NCBI GenBank assembly: GCA_029243485.1
Contig: JAQWRY010000056.1
Span: 1-64,000, forward strand
DNA length: 64,000 bases
Source: Candidatus Binatia bacterium
GTDB lineage: Bacteria; Desulfobacterota; Binatia; UBA12015
Direction of reading: 5' to 3'
The stretch's first letter is position 1. Each line of letters opens with the position of its first letter. Shown here in pieces: positions 26,184 to 34,394 of this stretch. The notes under the pieces were generated by a model, which did no database searches, was not told the DNA's origin, and was given only the letters and a program-made list of their open reading frames with translations. The position numbers and the translations under genes are program-made.

Positions 26184-26261
26184 GACGCGGGCTCGATCGG
26201 GGGTCGGGGTTATGCGATTTGATCCGCGTTGTCGTTCGCGACCAGGGCCGTTCTTCGTGTT

Positions 26262-26657
26262 CGCTCGCGCGAGCCGCGTGCTCTGCTGAACCGCCAGTTC
26301 GAGTAGCGAGAGATACGCGGTACTCCCCAAAACCACATCGACCGGCTCGAAGTTGATGTGGACGTGGCCCGTCGCGTCGGGTGCCAGGTCGACGAACTCG
26401 ACGATGTCGCTGTCGTTCGCATTGTCGGTTCGGCCGGCGCCGGCGCCCGCGCCAAAGGTGGTGAGGTCCGCCGCGGTCGGGACGCGGCCGCCCGAGACCG
26501 TGTAGGGGGTGCGCGCGGGGTCCGAGCTTGTCCGGCTCGCGAACAGGCGGAGTGCGCAGCGGGCGTCCGGATCGAGACCTTCGAGCGTGAGAGAGCCCCG
26601 ACTGCTGACGACCGTGCCGGTCTCCGCGGCTTTGGGCCAGATCTCCCAACGAGCGGG
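26262..26657 (-). pseudogene. Fragment of a secreted-protein beta-sandwich domain
   Basis: Directly after the stop of the pseudouridine synthase, in the same frame, the minus strand reads TPTPARWEIWPKAAETGTVV, SLTLEGLDPDARCALRLFAS, TPYTVSGGRVPTAADLTTFG, DSDIVEFVDLAPDATGHVHI and GSTAYLSLLELAVQ. The LDPxxxxxLRLFASR and PDAxGHxxI pattern is typical of fibronectin-like C-terminal domains of secreted proteins in large bacterial genomes. No start codon exists before the domain, so it is a leftover whose 5' part was lost next to the rluA-type gene. Confidence 0.45.
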
Positions 26658-26675
26658 CGTCGGCGTGCGCGCGGG

Positions 26676-27542
26676 TTAGCTCATGAGCGCGAGGAACCCG
26701 CCCGGCGCGGCGGCCTCGATCGTGATCGGCGCATCGGTGGTCGGGGAAGGGATCGTCAGGCGAAGCGCATGCAGCCCCATCGTGCGACCTCGCGTCCCAT
26801 AGCGCTCGTCCCCGGTGATCGGATGGCCGAGCCACGCCAGGTGGGCGCGGATCTGGTGCTGCCTCCCGGTCTCGGGTCGAACCTCGAGAAGCGTTCGGCC
26901 ATTCCGACTGCGTAGCCGCTTGTAGTGCGTCACGGCGTCCTTCGGCTCCGTCCCATCTCTGGCGCTCCGCCGGCCGACGATCGCGCGGAACCCCTTGGCG
27001 TCCATTCGCAGCGGTTGGTCGATGGTACCGCTCGCTTGCGTTGGCGTGCCCTCGACGACGGCGAGATAGATCTTCGTCGCCGCCGACCAGCGCCGCGTGA
27101 CGGTGTCACGCACTTCGCGCGATCGGCAAAAGAGCATCACCCCGGAGGTATCGCGATCGATTCGGTGCGCGGGCCAGAGCATCGTCGGGCTGGAGGGCAG
27201 GTCGAGCTGGCGCCGTAGCAGGCCCAGTGCGTGAGGCGCTCCCCCGCCGTCGGTTCCGACTGCGAGCAGTCGGGCCGGCTTGTCGATCGCGATGAGATCT
27301 CCTTCGGAATACAGAACGTCGAGTCGCTGCTCCGGGGTGCTCACCTTCTTCGCGGTGGCAAGGACAACGACGACGTCTTCGGCCGCCAAGGCGTAGTTGT
27401 GCTTCGTGACGCTCTCGCCGTTGACGAGGACGCGGCCTGTCTTCAAGCGCTCTTTGACATTCTTGCGCGACCAGCCGCGAAGATGAGTCGTGAGAAACTC
27501 CAGAAGACCGGAGCTCGCGTCGACGCGAATCTGCTCAGACAT
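26676..27542 (-). CDS. RluA-family RNA pseudouridine synthase
   Basis: 288 residues from ATG 27542 (MSEQIRV); a longer frame to 27620 adds nothing conserved. An N-terminal S4 RNA-binding domain (LTTHLRGWSRKNVKERLKTG, VLVNGESVTKHNY) precedes the catalytic domain with AHRIDRDTSGVM, which contains the catalytic Asp of the RluA family, then TGRQHQIRAHLAWLGHPITG. It isomerises specific uridines in rRNA or tRNA; the exact position (RluC-, RluD- or RluA-like) cannot be told. Housekeeping gene with a clean frame. It diverges from the YaiI gene. Confidence 0.9.
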   Translation of the reverse strand: MSEQIRVDASSGLLEFLTTHLRGWSRKNVKERLKTGRVLVNGESVTKHNYALAAEDVVVVLATAKKVSTPEQRLDVLYSEGDLIAIDKPARLLAVGTDGGGAPHALGLLRRQLDLPSSPTMLWPAHRIDRDTSGVMLFCRSREVRDTVTRRWSAATKIYLAVVEGTPTQASGTIDQPLRMDAKGFRAIVGRRSARDGTEPKDAVTHYKRLRSRNGRTLLEVRPETGRQHQIRAHLAWLGHPITGDERYGTRGRTMGLHALRLTIPSPTTDAPITIEAAAPGGFLALMS

Positions 27543-27693
27543 CGCGGAAGGCTCGAGTGAAGTGGTTCGGCTGATCCATGGCAGTGGTGGGAACGTACAG
27601 AAGGCCCACGTTGGTATCACGCCTTGGGTGTGAATGCCGGGTGCCGCCCGTCGGGGTTCGACAGCGTCGTCTTCGCGCTGCTACGGGACGCAC

Positions 27694-28152
27694 GTGAGGA
27701 TCTTCATTGATGCCGACGCCTGCCCCGTGAAGGAGGAGACGTACAAGGTCGCCCTTCGCTACGGGGTATCGGTGGCCGTCGTCGCGAATTCGCGCATGCG
27801 CGTACCCGATCTCGTTGGCATCGAGCTCGTCGTGGTGGCGCAGGGGCCCGATGTTGCGGACGATTGGATCGTCGAGACCTTGCAGTCGGGCGACGTGGTA
27901 GTCACGGCGGATATCCCGCTGGCGGCGCGCTGCATCGATGGCGGGGCTCGCGTCATCGGGATCTCTGGGCGCGTCTTTACCGAAGACTCCATCGGCGGTT
28001 CGCTCGCCACACGAGATCTGATGCAGCACCTGCGCGAGTCCGGCGTCCAGACGCCGGGTCCTCCGCCGATCTCCAAGAAGGATCGATCCCGCTTCTCATC
28101 GAAGCTCAACGAGTTGGTCGATCAAGGGAGCCGGGGGGCCGCAAGCCGTTAA
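27694..28152 (+). CDS. yaiI: YaiI/YqxD (DUF188) family protein
   Basis: 152 residues from the GTG at 27694, immediately giving the family's start VRIFIDADACPVKEETYKVA. Further hallmarks: VVANSRMRVP, DVADDWIVE, GDVVVTADIPLA, RVIGISGRVFTEDSIG and FSSKLNEL near the end. The fold belongs to the PIN-like/NYN nuclease-related group and the conserved Asp cluster (DADACPV, TADIPLA) fits metal binding, but the biological role is unknown. Cytoplasmic. Length equals the family norm. Confidence 0.92.
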   Translation: MRIFIDADACPVKEETYKVALRYGVSVAVVANSRMRVPDLVGIELVVVAQGPDVADDWIVETLQSGDVVVTADIPLAARCIDGGARVIGISGRVFTEDSIGGSLATRDLMQHLRESGVQTPGPPPISKKDRSRFSSKLNELVDQGSRGAASR

Positions 28153-28277
28153 CGCGAGGTCGACGGTGTTGCACTCGGCGCGTTTCAGCTGCAACGCGTT
28201 GTTACATCGGATGTAGCCGTTCGCTTCGCCCGTTCGTTGCGTGTTCTCGTTTCTGTTCCGCCTGGCAACCCTTCATG

Positions 28278-28461
28278 CTCGCGGCCGACCAGGGGGCGAC
28301 GAGGTCGATTCACCTGGCAACCTCACCGGAGTTGGATGGTATGTCCGGTGGGTACTTTCGGAAGTGCCGGCAGGTGAAGCGCGATGGGTTGGCTCGCGAC
28401 AGGGCCGCGGCTGAAGGGTTGTGGGAAGTCAGCCAGCAGCTGGCCGGCTTCACCTACAGCC
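28278..28461 (+). pseudogene. SDR C-terminal fragment
   Basis: A frame reads LAADQGATRSIHLATSPELD, GMSGGYFRKCRQVKR and AAEGLWEVSQQLAGF, matching the last 60 residues of retinol-dehydrogenase-like SDRs (EGA-x-x-x-I-x-LATSPE-x-x-G-x-SG-x-YF). The nucleotide-binding and catalytic parts are absent; upstream sequence up to the YaiI gene shows nothing related. A second broken SDR of the same kind lies at 32794-33683. Confidence 0.65.
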
Positions 28462-28543
28462 TCGAGTGCACTAGCCCCTGGCGGTGCGGCGTCGCCAGCG
28501 TCTATTCGTCGGTAGAGCGTCTTCCCCGGGCCGTGTTCGCTCC

Positions 28544-29782
28544 TCAGCTGTATCGCGATTCCTTCACCGCGCTGCTGTCGCCGCTCTCGACGGCTGCGCA
28601 ACTGGCCCGCAAATCCTCGAGGTACGTGTCCGTCACGCTCTGGTGATACGGCGAGAGCATCAAATGCAAGGCTCGTGGCTCGGTCGTGAGGGCGGCGAAC
28701 CAACCTCGCTGGAACATCTGGAAGTAGACGGCGAAGACGTCGATCTTGGGATGGCGGAAGGCAACGATGCCGAGTTGTGGTCGGCCGAGCACTTCGAAGC
28801 CCAGCGGCTCGATGCCGCGTTCGATCGCGGCGCGCGCATTGGTGACCTGCTTGTGCTTCGCGCGGTAGCCGTCGACGCCGAGATAGTTCATCACCGCCCA
28901 GGCGGCCGAGATGGCCCCACCGGGGCGCGTGCCCGCGAGTGTCGGGGTGACCATGCGCCCGCCGGGCCAATCGTCGCAGTCGAAGACCATGTGCTGCCGA
29001 AGATCGTCCGAACGAAAGAGAACGGTCGATGCGCCCTTTGCGCAGTACCCGTACTTGTGAAGATCTGCCGACATGGAACAGACACCGGGCACTTCGAAGT
29101 CGAAGGGCGGGACGTCGCCGCCGTTCATGCGGACGAACGGGGCGATGTAGCCGCCGACGCAGGCATCGACGTGAAGCCAGATCCCGCGTTCGAGAGCCAT
29201 GTCGCCGAGCTCCTCGATCGGGTCGATCAACCCGTAGGGGAAGCTGGGTGCCGAGCCTACGAGCATGAGCGTGTTGGCATCCACCGTTGCACGCATCGCG
29301 GCCGCGTCGGCCATCAGGTCCTCGCGGACCGGGACTCGGCGGAGTTCCAGACTCATCAGCTTGCACGCTTTGTCGAAGGCCGGATGCGCACTGAACGGGA
29401 CGACCACGTTCGGTTGGCCGTCCAGCCCACGGGTGGCAAGCGCGTAGTCGCGCGCCGCTTTTACGGCCATCGTGATCGAGTCCGTGCCGCCCGAGGTGAT
29501 GTTGCCCACGCACCCGTCGTCGCCGTGCAGCAGGGACAGCCCCATCCCGACGACTTCGTCCTCCATCTGCTTGAGCGAGGGGAAAGCGGCCGGGCCGAGG
29601 CCGTTCTCGGACATGTAGAGCGCGTAGGCCTCTTTCTGCACCTTGGCGACGTCGTCGCCCGCGTTGAAGACGTAGACGGCGGTCTTCCCGTCGCGCCACT
29701 TGGCGTCGCCGGTGCCGCGTTCGATCATCTGCTGTCGAAGGTCCTCCCAGGGGGAGCCTGCCTGCGGCATCGAGTGGGGCAT
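28544..29782 (-). CDS. PLP-dependent group II decarboxylase / sphingosine-1-phosphate-lyase-like protein
   Basis: 412 residues from ATG 29782 (GAGG eight bases upstream; the frame to 29833 is not supported). Fold type I PLP enzyme: GNITSGGTDSITMAVKAARD in the cofactor-binding region, HVDACVGGYIAPF with the Asp that contacts the pyridine nitrogen, and SMSADLHKYGYCAKG with the Schiff-base Lys. The HKYG context and the FDFEVPGV lead-in are as in sphingosine-phosphate-lyase-like proteins rather than glutamate decarboxylases. Cytoplasmic; substrate uncertain (amino acid or phospho-base). It diverges from the dehalogenase gene at 29925. Confidence 0.88.
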   Translation of the reverse strand: MPHSMPQAGSPWEDLRQQMIERGTGDAKWRDGKTAVYVFNAGDDVAKVQKEAYALYMSENGLGPAAFPSLKQMEDEVVGMGLSLLHGDDGCVGNITSGGTDSITMAVKAARDYALATRGLDGQPNVVVPFSAHPAFDKACKLMSLELRRVPVREDLMADAAAMRATVDANTLMLVGSAPSFPYGLIDPIEELGDMALERGIWLHVDACVGGYIAPFVRMNGGDVPPFDFEVPGVCSMSADLHKYGYCAKGASTVLFRSDDLRQHMVFDCDDWPGGRMVTPTLAGTRPGGAISAAWAVMNYLGVDGYRAKHKQVTNARAAIERGIEPLGFEVLGRPQLGIVAFRHPKIDVFAVYFQMFQRGWFAALTTEPRALHLMLSPYHQSVTDTYLEDLRASCAAVESGDSSAVKESRYS

Positions 29783-29924
29783 GTTCGGATCCTCGCGTGC
29801 TGTGGTTTCCGGGAGTGAGCGCGTTGCGCGCATTTCGAACGCATCACAGATCCGGGCGCCGTACCAGAGGGCTGCGACTTCTGGGTGGATCGGCTACGAT
29901 GAGCGGAGACGAGGATGAGAGATC

Positions 29925-30845
29925 ATGAGTACGCAGCGCACCCCTGCCGGCATCGAGTTCTTACGCACCCCGGCCGAACGCTTCGACGTCGTCGTCGGCT
30001 TCGACTACGAGCCTCGCTACGCCGACGTGGATGGTCTGCGGATGGCGTACCTCGACGAGGGGAGCGCTGAATCAGGGCACACGATTCTCCTACCGCATGG
30101 CGAGCCGACCTGGGGCTACTTGTATCGGTTCATGACCTCGCCGCTCGTCAAAGCGGGGCACCGCGTGATCGTGCCGGACCTGATCGGCTTCGGCAGGTCC
30201 GACAAGCCGGTCGACCGCTCGGTCTACACCTACGACGCGCACGTGGGATGGATGAGGTCGTTCCTCGACCCTCTAAATCTTCAGAACCTCACCGTGGTCT
30301 CGCAGGATTGGGGTGGCCTGATCACATTGCGCATTGCCGGTGAGGACCCCGAGCGGTTCGCACGGATCGTTGCGGGCAACACCGGCTTGCCCATCGGCGA
30401 GTCCCCCGGTGAGGGTTTCGACTTCTGGTTGAACCTGTCGCAGACCGCAGAAGTTCTCGATTGCGGAAGGCTCATCGCCAACACGGCGCAGAACCGAACC
30501 CTGTCCGACGCCGACATCGCTGCCTACAACGCGCCGTTCCCCGATGAGTCGTACATGGCCGGTGTGCGAGAGTTTCCGACCCTCGTGCCCATCACGCCGG
30601 GGCATGCGTCGGTGGAAGAAAACAAGGCCGCATGGGTGGAGCTCGAGAAGCGGACCCAGCCGTTCCTCACTCTGTGGGGCACCGCCGACCCGGTGCTCGG
30701 GCATCTGGGTCAGCCGTTCATCGATCGGATCCCGGGCGCCGCCGGCCAACCGCACCAGACCTTCGAGAAGGGCGGTCACTTCATCCAGGACGATCACGGG
30801 CCGGAGGTCGCGGCCGCGATCAATGATTGGCTAGCCTCGTCGTGA
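29925..30845 (+). CDS. Haloalkane dehalogenase (HLD-I-like alpha/beta hydrolase)
   Basis: 306 residues, no signal peptide. The oxyanion/halide motif HGEPTW is at 58-63 with Trp63 a halide ligand candidate; nucleophile Asp128 sits in SQDWGG, followed by Trp129, the second halide ligand; the general base is His285 in GGHFIQ, and LWGTADPVLG carries the HLD-I-type acid after strand 7. Predicted reaction: haloalkane + water to alcohol + halide. Its stop overlaps the start of a PhyH-family gene by four bases (GTGA), so the two proteins are made together and may act in one pathway. Some members with this signature are epoxide hydrolases, but Asp-Trp plus HGEPTW favours dehalogenation. Confidence 0.9.
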   Translation: MSTQRTPAGIEFLRTPAERFDVVVGFDYEPRYADVDGLRMAYLDEGSAESGHTILLPHGEPTWGYLYRFMTSPLVKAGHRVIVPDLIGFGRSDKPVDRSVYTYDAHVGWMRSFLDPLNLQNLTVVSQDWGGLITLRIAGEDPERFARIVAGNTGLPIGESPGEGFDFWLNLSQTAEVLDCGRLIANTAQNRTLSDADIAAYNAPFPDESYMAGVREFPTLVPITPGHASVEENKAAWVELEKRTQPFLTLWGTADPVLGHLGQPFIDRIPGAAGQPHQTFEKGGHFIQDDHGPEVAAAINDWLASS

Positions 30846-31678
30846 CGCGCTCGCCCGACCGAAACGACACACGACTTTCCATCCCGGTGCGCTCGGTGCA
30901 CGAGGCTCCGGAAGCTCTCGCGAACGACCTCGACGAAGCCGGGTGCCTCGTCGTGAAGGACGTGCTCTCGGCGGCCGCGCTCGCGACGGTCCGCGCAGAG
31001 TTGACTCCGCTGCTGGCGGCCGCGGGCGTCTCCAAGACCGACAAGCCCGACGACTTCTACCCGGCACATACGCGTCGAGTGACCGCACTCGTGGCGCGCT
31101 CCGAGGGGGTTCGCGACCTCATCCTCCACCCGGTCTCGCGCTCGATGCGCGACCACCACCTCGGCGCGGGCGCCGGGCAATCCCAGATCCACGTGACCGC
31201 CGGGCTCGAGGTTGGACCGGGCGCGCGCAGGCAGGTGCTCCACCGCGAGGAAGACTCCTTTCCCTTCTTCCCTCTGCCGCGGCCGAATCTCATCCTCGCC
31301 TCGATGTGGGCGATCTCCGACTTTCGCGCGGACAACGGCGGGACTCTACTCGTTCCGGGAAGTCACCGCTGGAGCGCGGATCGCACGCACTTTCCCTCCG
31401 AGGTCGTGGCCGCCGAGATGCCCGCCGGTTCGCTGCTGTTCTGGCTGGGTGGGACGCTCCACGGCGCGGGGGCAAACACTTCGACGACTTGGCGACAGGG
31501 GGTCATCCTCACGTACTCGCTCGGCTGGCTGCGTCAGGAGGAGAACCAATGCCTCGACGTGACACCGGAGCTTGCGATGCGTCTTCCCGCCGAACTGCAA
31601 GCGCTCGTCGGGTATCAGATGCACGGTTCGCTCGGGTTCTACGACCCGACCGTTCGCGACGAGCCGCAGTCGAAGTAA
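30842..31678 (+). CDS. PhyH-family dioxygenase, translationally coupled to the dehalogenase
   Basis: 278 residues from the GTG at 30842, which overlaps the dehalogenase TGA (GTGA). Fe(II)/2-oxoglutarate oxygenase fold: LLVPGSHRWS (169-178), distal His207 (GGTLHGAG) and Arg218 for 2-oxoglutarate. The first metal pair is His134-Arg-Glu136 (LHREED): Glu replaces the usual Asp of HxD, although the neighbouring acidic residues could also serve. Predicted to hydroxylate or oxidatively dehalogenate an organic acid or lipid; the dehalogenase coupling suggests sequential attack on one substrate. Shares little beyond the fold with the other PhyH protein at 7499-8332. Confidence 0.85.
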   Translation: MTRSPDRNDTRLSIPVRSVHEAPEALANDLDEAGCLVVKDVLSAAALATVRAELTPLLAAAGVSKTDKPDDFYPAHTRRVTALVARSEGVRDLILHPVSRSMRDHHLGAGAGQSQIHVTAGLEVGPGARRQVLHREEDSFPFFPLPRPNLILASMWAISDFRADNGGTLLVPGSHRWSADRTHFPSEVVAAEMPAGSLLFWLGGTLHGAGANTSTTWRQGVILTYSLGWLRQEENQCLDVTPELAMRLPAELQALVGYQMHGSLGFYDPTVRDEPQSK

Positions 31679-31961
31679 GGGGCGGGCGCTCGTGAGGGGG
31701 GCGTCCACGCCCACTCCTCGCGCGGATCGGTTCCTTCCAAAATCTGCCGAGCGGAGTCCGACGGAGCGTTTCGCCGCGTTTGGTGAGCAGGTCCAACCGT
31801 CTCTGAATCGGAACACTGGGCATGGCGCAGCGTACCAGCGTGCGAGGTCGTCGCACTGTGTGTCGGGAGAAGCGGCTCCGTCTGATCTGGAGCCGCCGTC
31901 CCGCTGCGCCGTCCGGTCGCGAGTTGGGGGCTTGCTCTGCCCGCCGGCCGACACGGCTCGG

Positions 31962-32744
31962 CTACCGCGCGGACACGACCACGGCCACGTGGTGAACCCA
32001 CAGCGGAATCAGACTCGCCCAATACGCGACCATCCAGGTGAGACCGATGGCTCCGCCCCACGACGCGGCGTCGATGCGACGGTTCCGCTGCGAGATTGCG
32101 TCTCGCAAGCCCTCTTGCCACGGCACGCCGGCAACGGAGTCGGGTTGTTCGGCGTCATCCGCGGCTTCGGCCCGCAACGATCGCAAGTGAAGTGTCTGCC
32201 AGGGGAGGTAGATGAGCCCGAATGCGAGGTTCAGCTGGAGAAGGCCGACGCCGCCATCGGTCGGGGCGAGGCCCGAATACAGAAACGCGCTGGCGACCGT
32301 GTTCGCGACGAAGATGACGAACCAGCCGAGTTCCTCATAGAAGTAGAGATCGAGTCTTCGTGTGAGGATCGCGCCCCATACGAATCCCTGGGAGACGACG
32401 ACCTGCGCGACCATGAGCCACGAGAGCGCCGTGACCCAGCCGGTGTGGTCGACGTCGAGCACCCGGACCACGTGCGAGAACTCGTAGATGTAGGCCACCT
32501 CGGAGAATGTGGCGAGCACGCGGGTGAGGAAGATCGAGCTGAGAGGGGTGTCGTGGAAGACGACGTTGTCGACGTAGCGGTTCGGGAACAGGCACCGAAA
32601 CACGGAGACGCAAATGAGGATGAGTGCAGGGACGACGACGTGCAGGTCGGGGGTCGCGATCTCGAGCGTGCCCGCGATCAGATAGAGGTTCACCACAACG
32701 CCGAGCTTCAGGAGCCAGAGCGGGACGCGGAAATCGTTCGGCAT
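31962..32744 (-). CDS. Polytopic inner-membrane protein of unknown function
   Basis: 260 residues with about seven hydrophobic segments: VPLWLLKLGVVVNLYLIAGT, LHVVVPALILICVSVF, an aromatic-rich SEVAYIYEFSHVVRVLDVDH, LSWLMVAQVVVSQGFVWGAI, LGWFVIFVANTVASAFLY, LLQLNLAFGLIYLPW, and IGLTWMVAYWASLIPLWV near the C-terminus. A charged cytoplasmic loop (RSLRAEAADDAEQP) precedes the last one. No transporter or enzyme motif recognised. The conserved-looking YRxxxxHxxP-type polar residues are few. Real by composition and clean frame. It converges with no partner gene; the upstream region at 32745-32793 is very short before the broken SDR on the other strand. Confidence 0.7.
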   Translation of the reverse strand: MPNDFRVPLWLLKLGVVVNLYLIAGTLEIATPDLHVVVPALILICVSVFRCLFPNRYVDNVVFHDTPLSSIFLTRVLATFSEVAYIYEFSHVVRVLDVDHTGWVTALSWLMVAQVVVSQGFVWGAILTRRLDLYFYEELGWFVIFVANTVASAFLYSGLAPTDGGVGLLQLNLAFGLIYLPWQTLHLRSLRAEAADDAEQPDSVAGVPWQEGLRDAISQRNRRIDAASWGGAIGLTWMVAYWASLIPLWVHHVAVVVSAR

Positions 32745-32793
32745 CGGGCGAAGCCTAGCGTGCGCCTGGGCTTTCGTGCGAACGGGCAGGGGA

Positions 32794-33683
32794 ATGAAGC
32801 TCTTCGCCCTCTTTTTCTTGGTGGCCGTCGCCGTCGGTGTGCCGTCTGAAGCCGAGGTTCCCGCCGCCGGGTCGCCCAGGCCGATCGGGTGGAAGGGCTA
32901 TTGGACGGCTCTCCGCTCCCTGTTGGTGACGCCCGACGAGCCGTTTTTCACGACCCGCTTCGCGGAACCTGTCTCGCTGACGGGCCGGCACGCGGTCGTG
33001 ACCGGCTGCGCTCCCGGCTCGCTCGGCCTTGAGACCGCGAAGGCGCTGGCCCAATGGGGGCGGAAGTTGTCGTGACGGCTCGTCGAAGGTCCTCGCAGGC
33101 CGCGGAAGCCCTACGCGCGGAACGTCGCCGCGAAGGCAGCGACGCTCCCATCGGTGCACATGACCTGGACCTGTCGCATGCCGGGTCCGTCCTCGCCTTT
33201 GCCCAGTGGTACGAGCAAGACCGCGGCCGGCGGCTCGACGTCCTCGTCAACAACGGCGGGATCCACCTGGACCTGATGTCGAAGTGGAAAGAGCCGAAGC
33301 TGGCGCTCGTCCACTTCACGTACGAGGCGCAACGCCGGTTCGCCGGGCCGAACCACCTGCAGAGCTACTGCCAGCATCCCGGCGGCGTCAGCGGTGCGCG
33401 CACCAACATCGCGGACAAGGGCTTGGAGGGCAGTAGAATCGTCGGCTGGTTGCGCAAGGCCGGAGCCCCGTTGGAGAGCCTGTTCATGGCGACGGCGGAG
33501 GAGGGCGCCCAAACGCAGACCCATTGCGCGACGGCCCCCGGCGCAGTAGGCGGTCGCTGCTATCTGGATTGTCGCGCCGGTGAGGCGGGACCGGACGTGG
33601 AGGACGAGGTGGCTGCCGAACGCCTTTGGAAGGAAATAGCCGAGTGGGTTGGCACTCTGCCGGCTGGAGGAGAGCATCTATGA
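32794..33683 (+). pseudogene. Broken retinol-dehydrogenase-like SDR (frameshift plus catalytic deletion)
   Basis: MKLFALFFLVAVAVGVP starts a membrane-anchored SDR; HAVVTGCAPGSLGLETAKAL is the NAD(P)-binding turn. At about 33056 one G is missing in a G run; the next frame continues AEVVVTARRRSSQAAEALRA, LDVLVNNGGIHLDLMSKWKE. Then PKL runs directly into ALVHFTYEAQRRF: the segment with the catalytic Ser and Tyr-x-x-x-Lys (about 70 residues) is gone. The break falls where two KL-containing stretches of the family would meet (EPKL and SKLALVHFTYE), so recombination at short homology is likely. The tail (YCQHPGGVSGARTNIADKGL, FMATAEEGAQTQTHCATAPG) is intact. Confidence 0.85.
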
Positions 33684-34090
33684 CCGATCCCAAGCGGGGC
33701 CCGTTTCTGACGACGATGGCCGTACTGTTCAGTGTTCTTGCGGTCTCGAACGCCACGAAGTTCCTCCAGAGTCTGAACTCGCCCGAGACGAACGGGTTCG
33801 TTCTCTTTGGGTATCGCTTCGAGACGCTGGTTTCGAACCTGATTTTCGGGCTCTTGTTCGCGGGGATTCTCTTCGCCTATGCCCGCGGCATCTGGACGAT
33901 GAAGCGCTGGGTGCTGCCTCTGTCCGCCGCGTACGCGTTCTACGTCCCGACCAATCTCGTACTGTTCTGGTACCTTCGCCCACCACCGGACCGGCCGATC
34001 ATCGGGATCATCGTCTATCTGGTCTTCGCCCTGGGCGGATCGATTGGCACCGCGTTGTACCTCTCCGCGCATCGCGACAGACTTCAGTAG
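33680..34090 (+). CDS. Small four-helix inner-membrane protein
   Basis: 136 residues; ATG 33680 overlaps the TGA of the broken SDR (ATGA), so it was translationally coupled to that gene. Four hydrophobic segments: FLTTMAVLFSVLAVSNATKF, LVSNLIFGLLFAGILFAYAR, VLPLSAAYAFYVPTNLVLFW and IIVYLVFALGGSIGTALYL. No recognised family. If the SDR is dead, this gene may now be expressed poorly, or it may be the reason the transcript is retained. Confidence 0.65.
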   Translation: MTDPKRGPFLTTMAVLFSVLAVSNATKFLQSLNSPETNGFVLFGYRFETLVSNLIFGLLFAGILFAYARGIWTMKRWVLPLSAAYAFYVPTNLVLFWYLRPPPDRPIIGIIVYLVFALGGSIGTALYLSAHRDRLQ

Positions 34091-34394
34091 CTCCGCGAGA
34101 GCGTCGCCCGGCACCACTAGGGGCCACGATCTGGAGTCCGCCAAGAAGCTCCCAGGCCCGCGACCGAGATCCGGAAGAGCGCCCGACGAGCGACGGGTTA
34201 CTTCGTCTTTCGCGCGGTGACGCTCAACGTTCCGTCTCGCTGCGGCGTCCTATCGGCATGCCCTTGCAGCCGACTACCCGCCTCGGCCTGGAACCCCGCG
34301 CGTGGTCGCTCGTACTCCCGCTGTCGCTGGCCGATTCGGGCCCCGTGAAGCCTGAACTATAGAGCGAGAGGCCGATTCGCTATACCGGCACCGA
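34091..34394. other. Spacer without recognised features
   Basis: About 300 bp between the small membrane protein and truD. Only short non-conserved frames; likely contains the truD promoter, but I see no convincing boxes. Confidence 0.35.
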
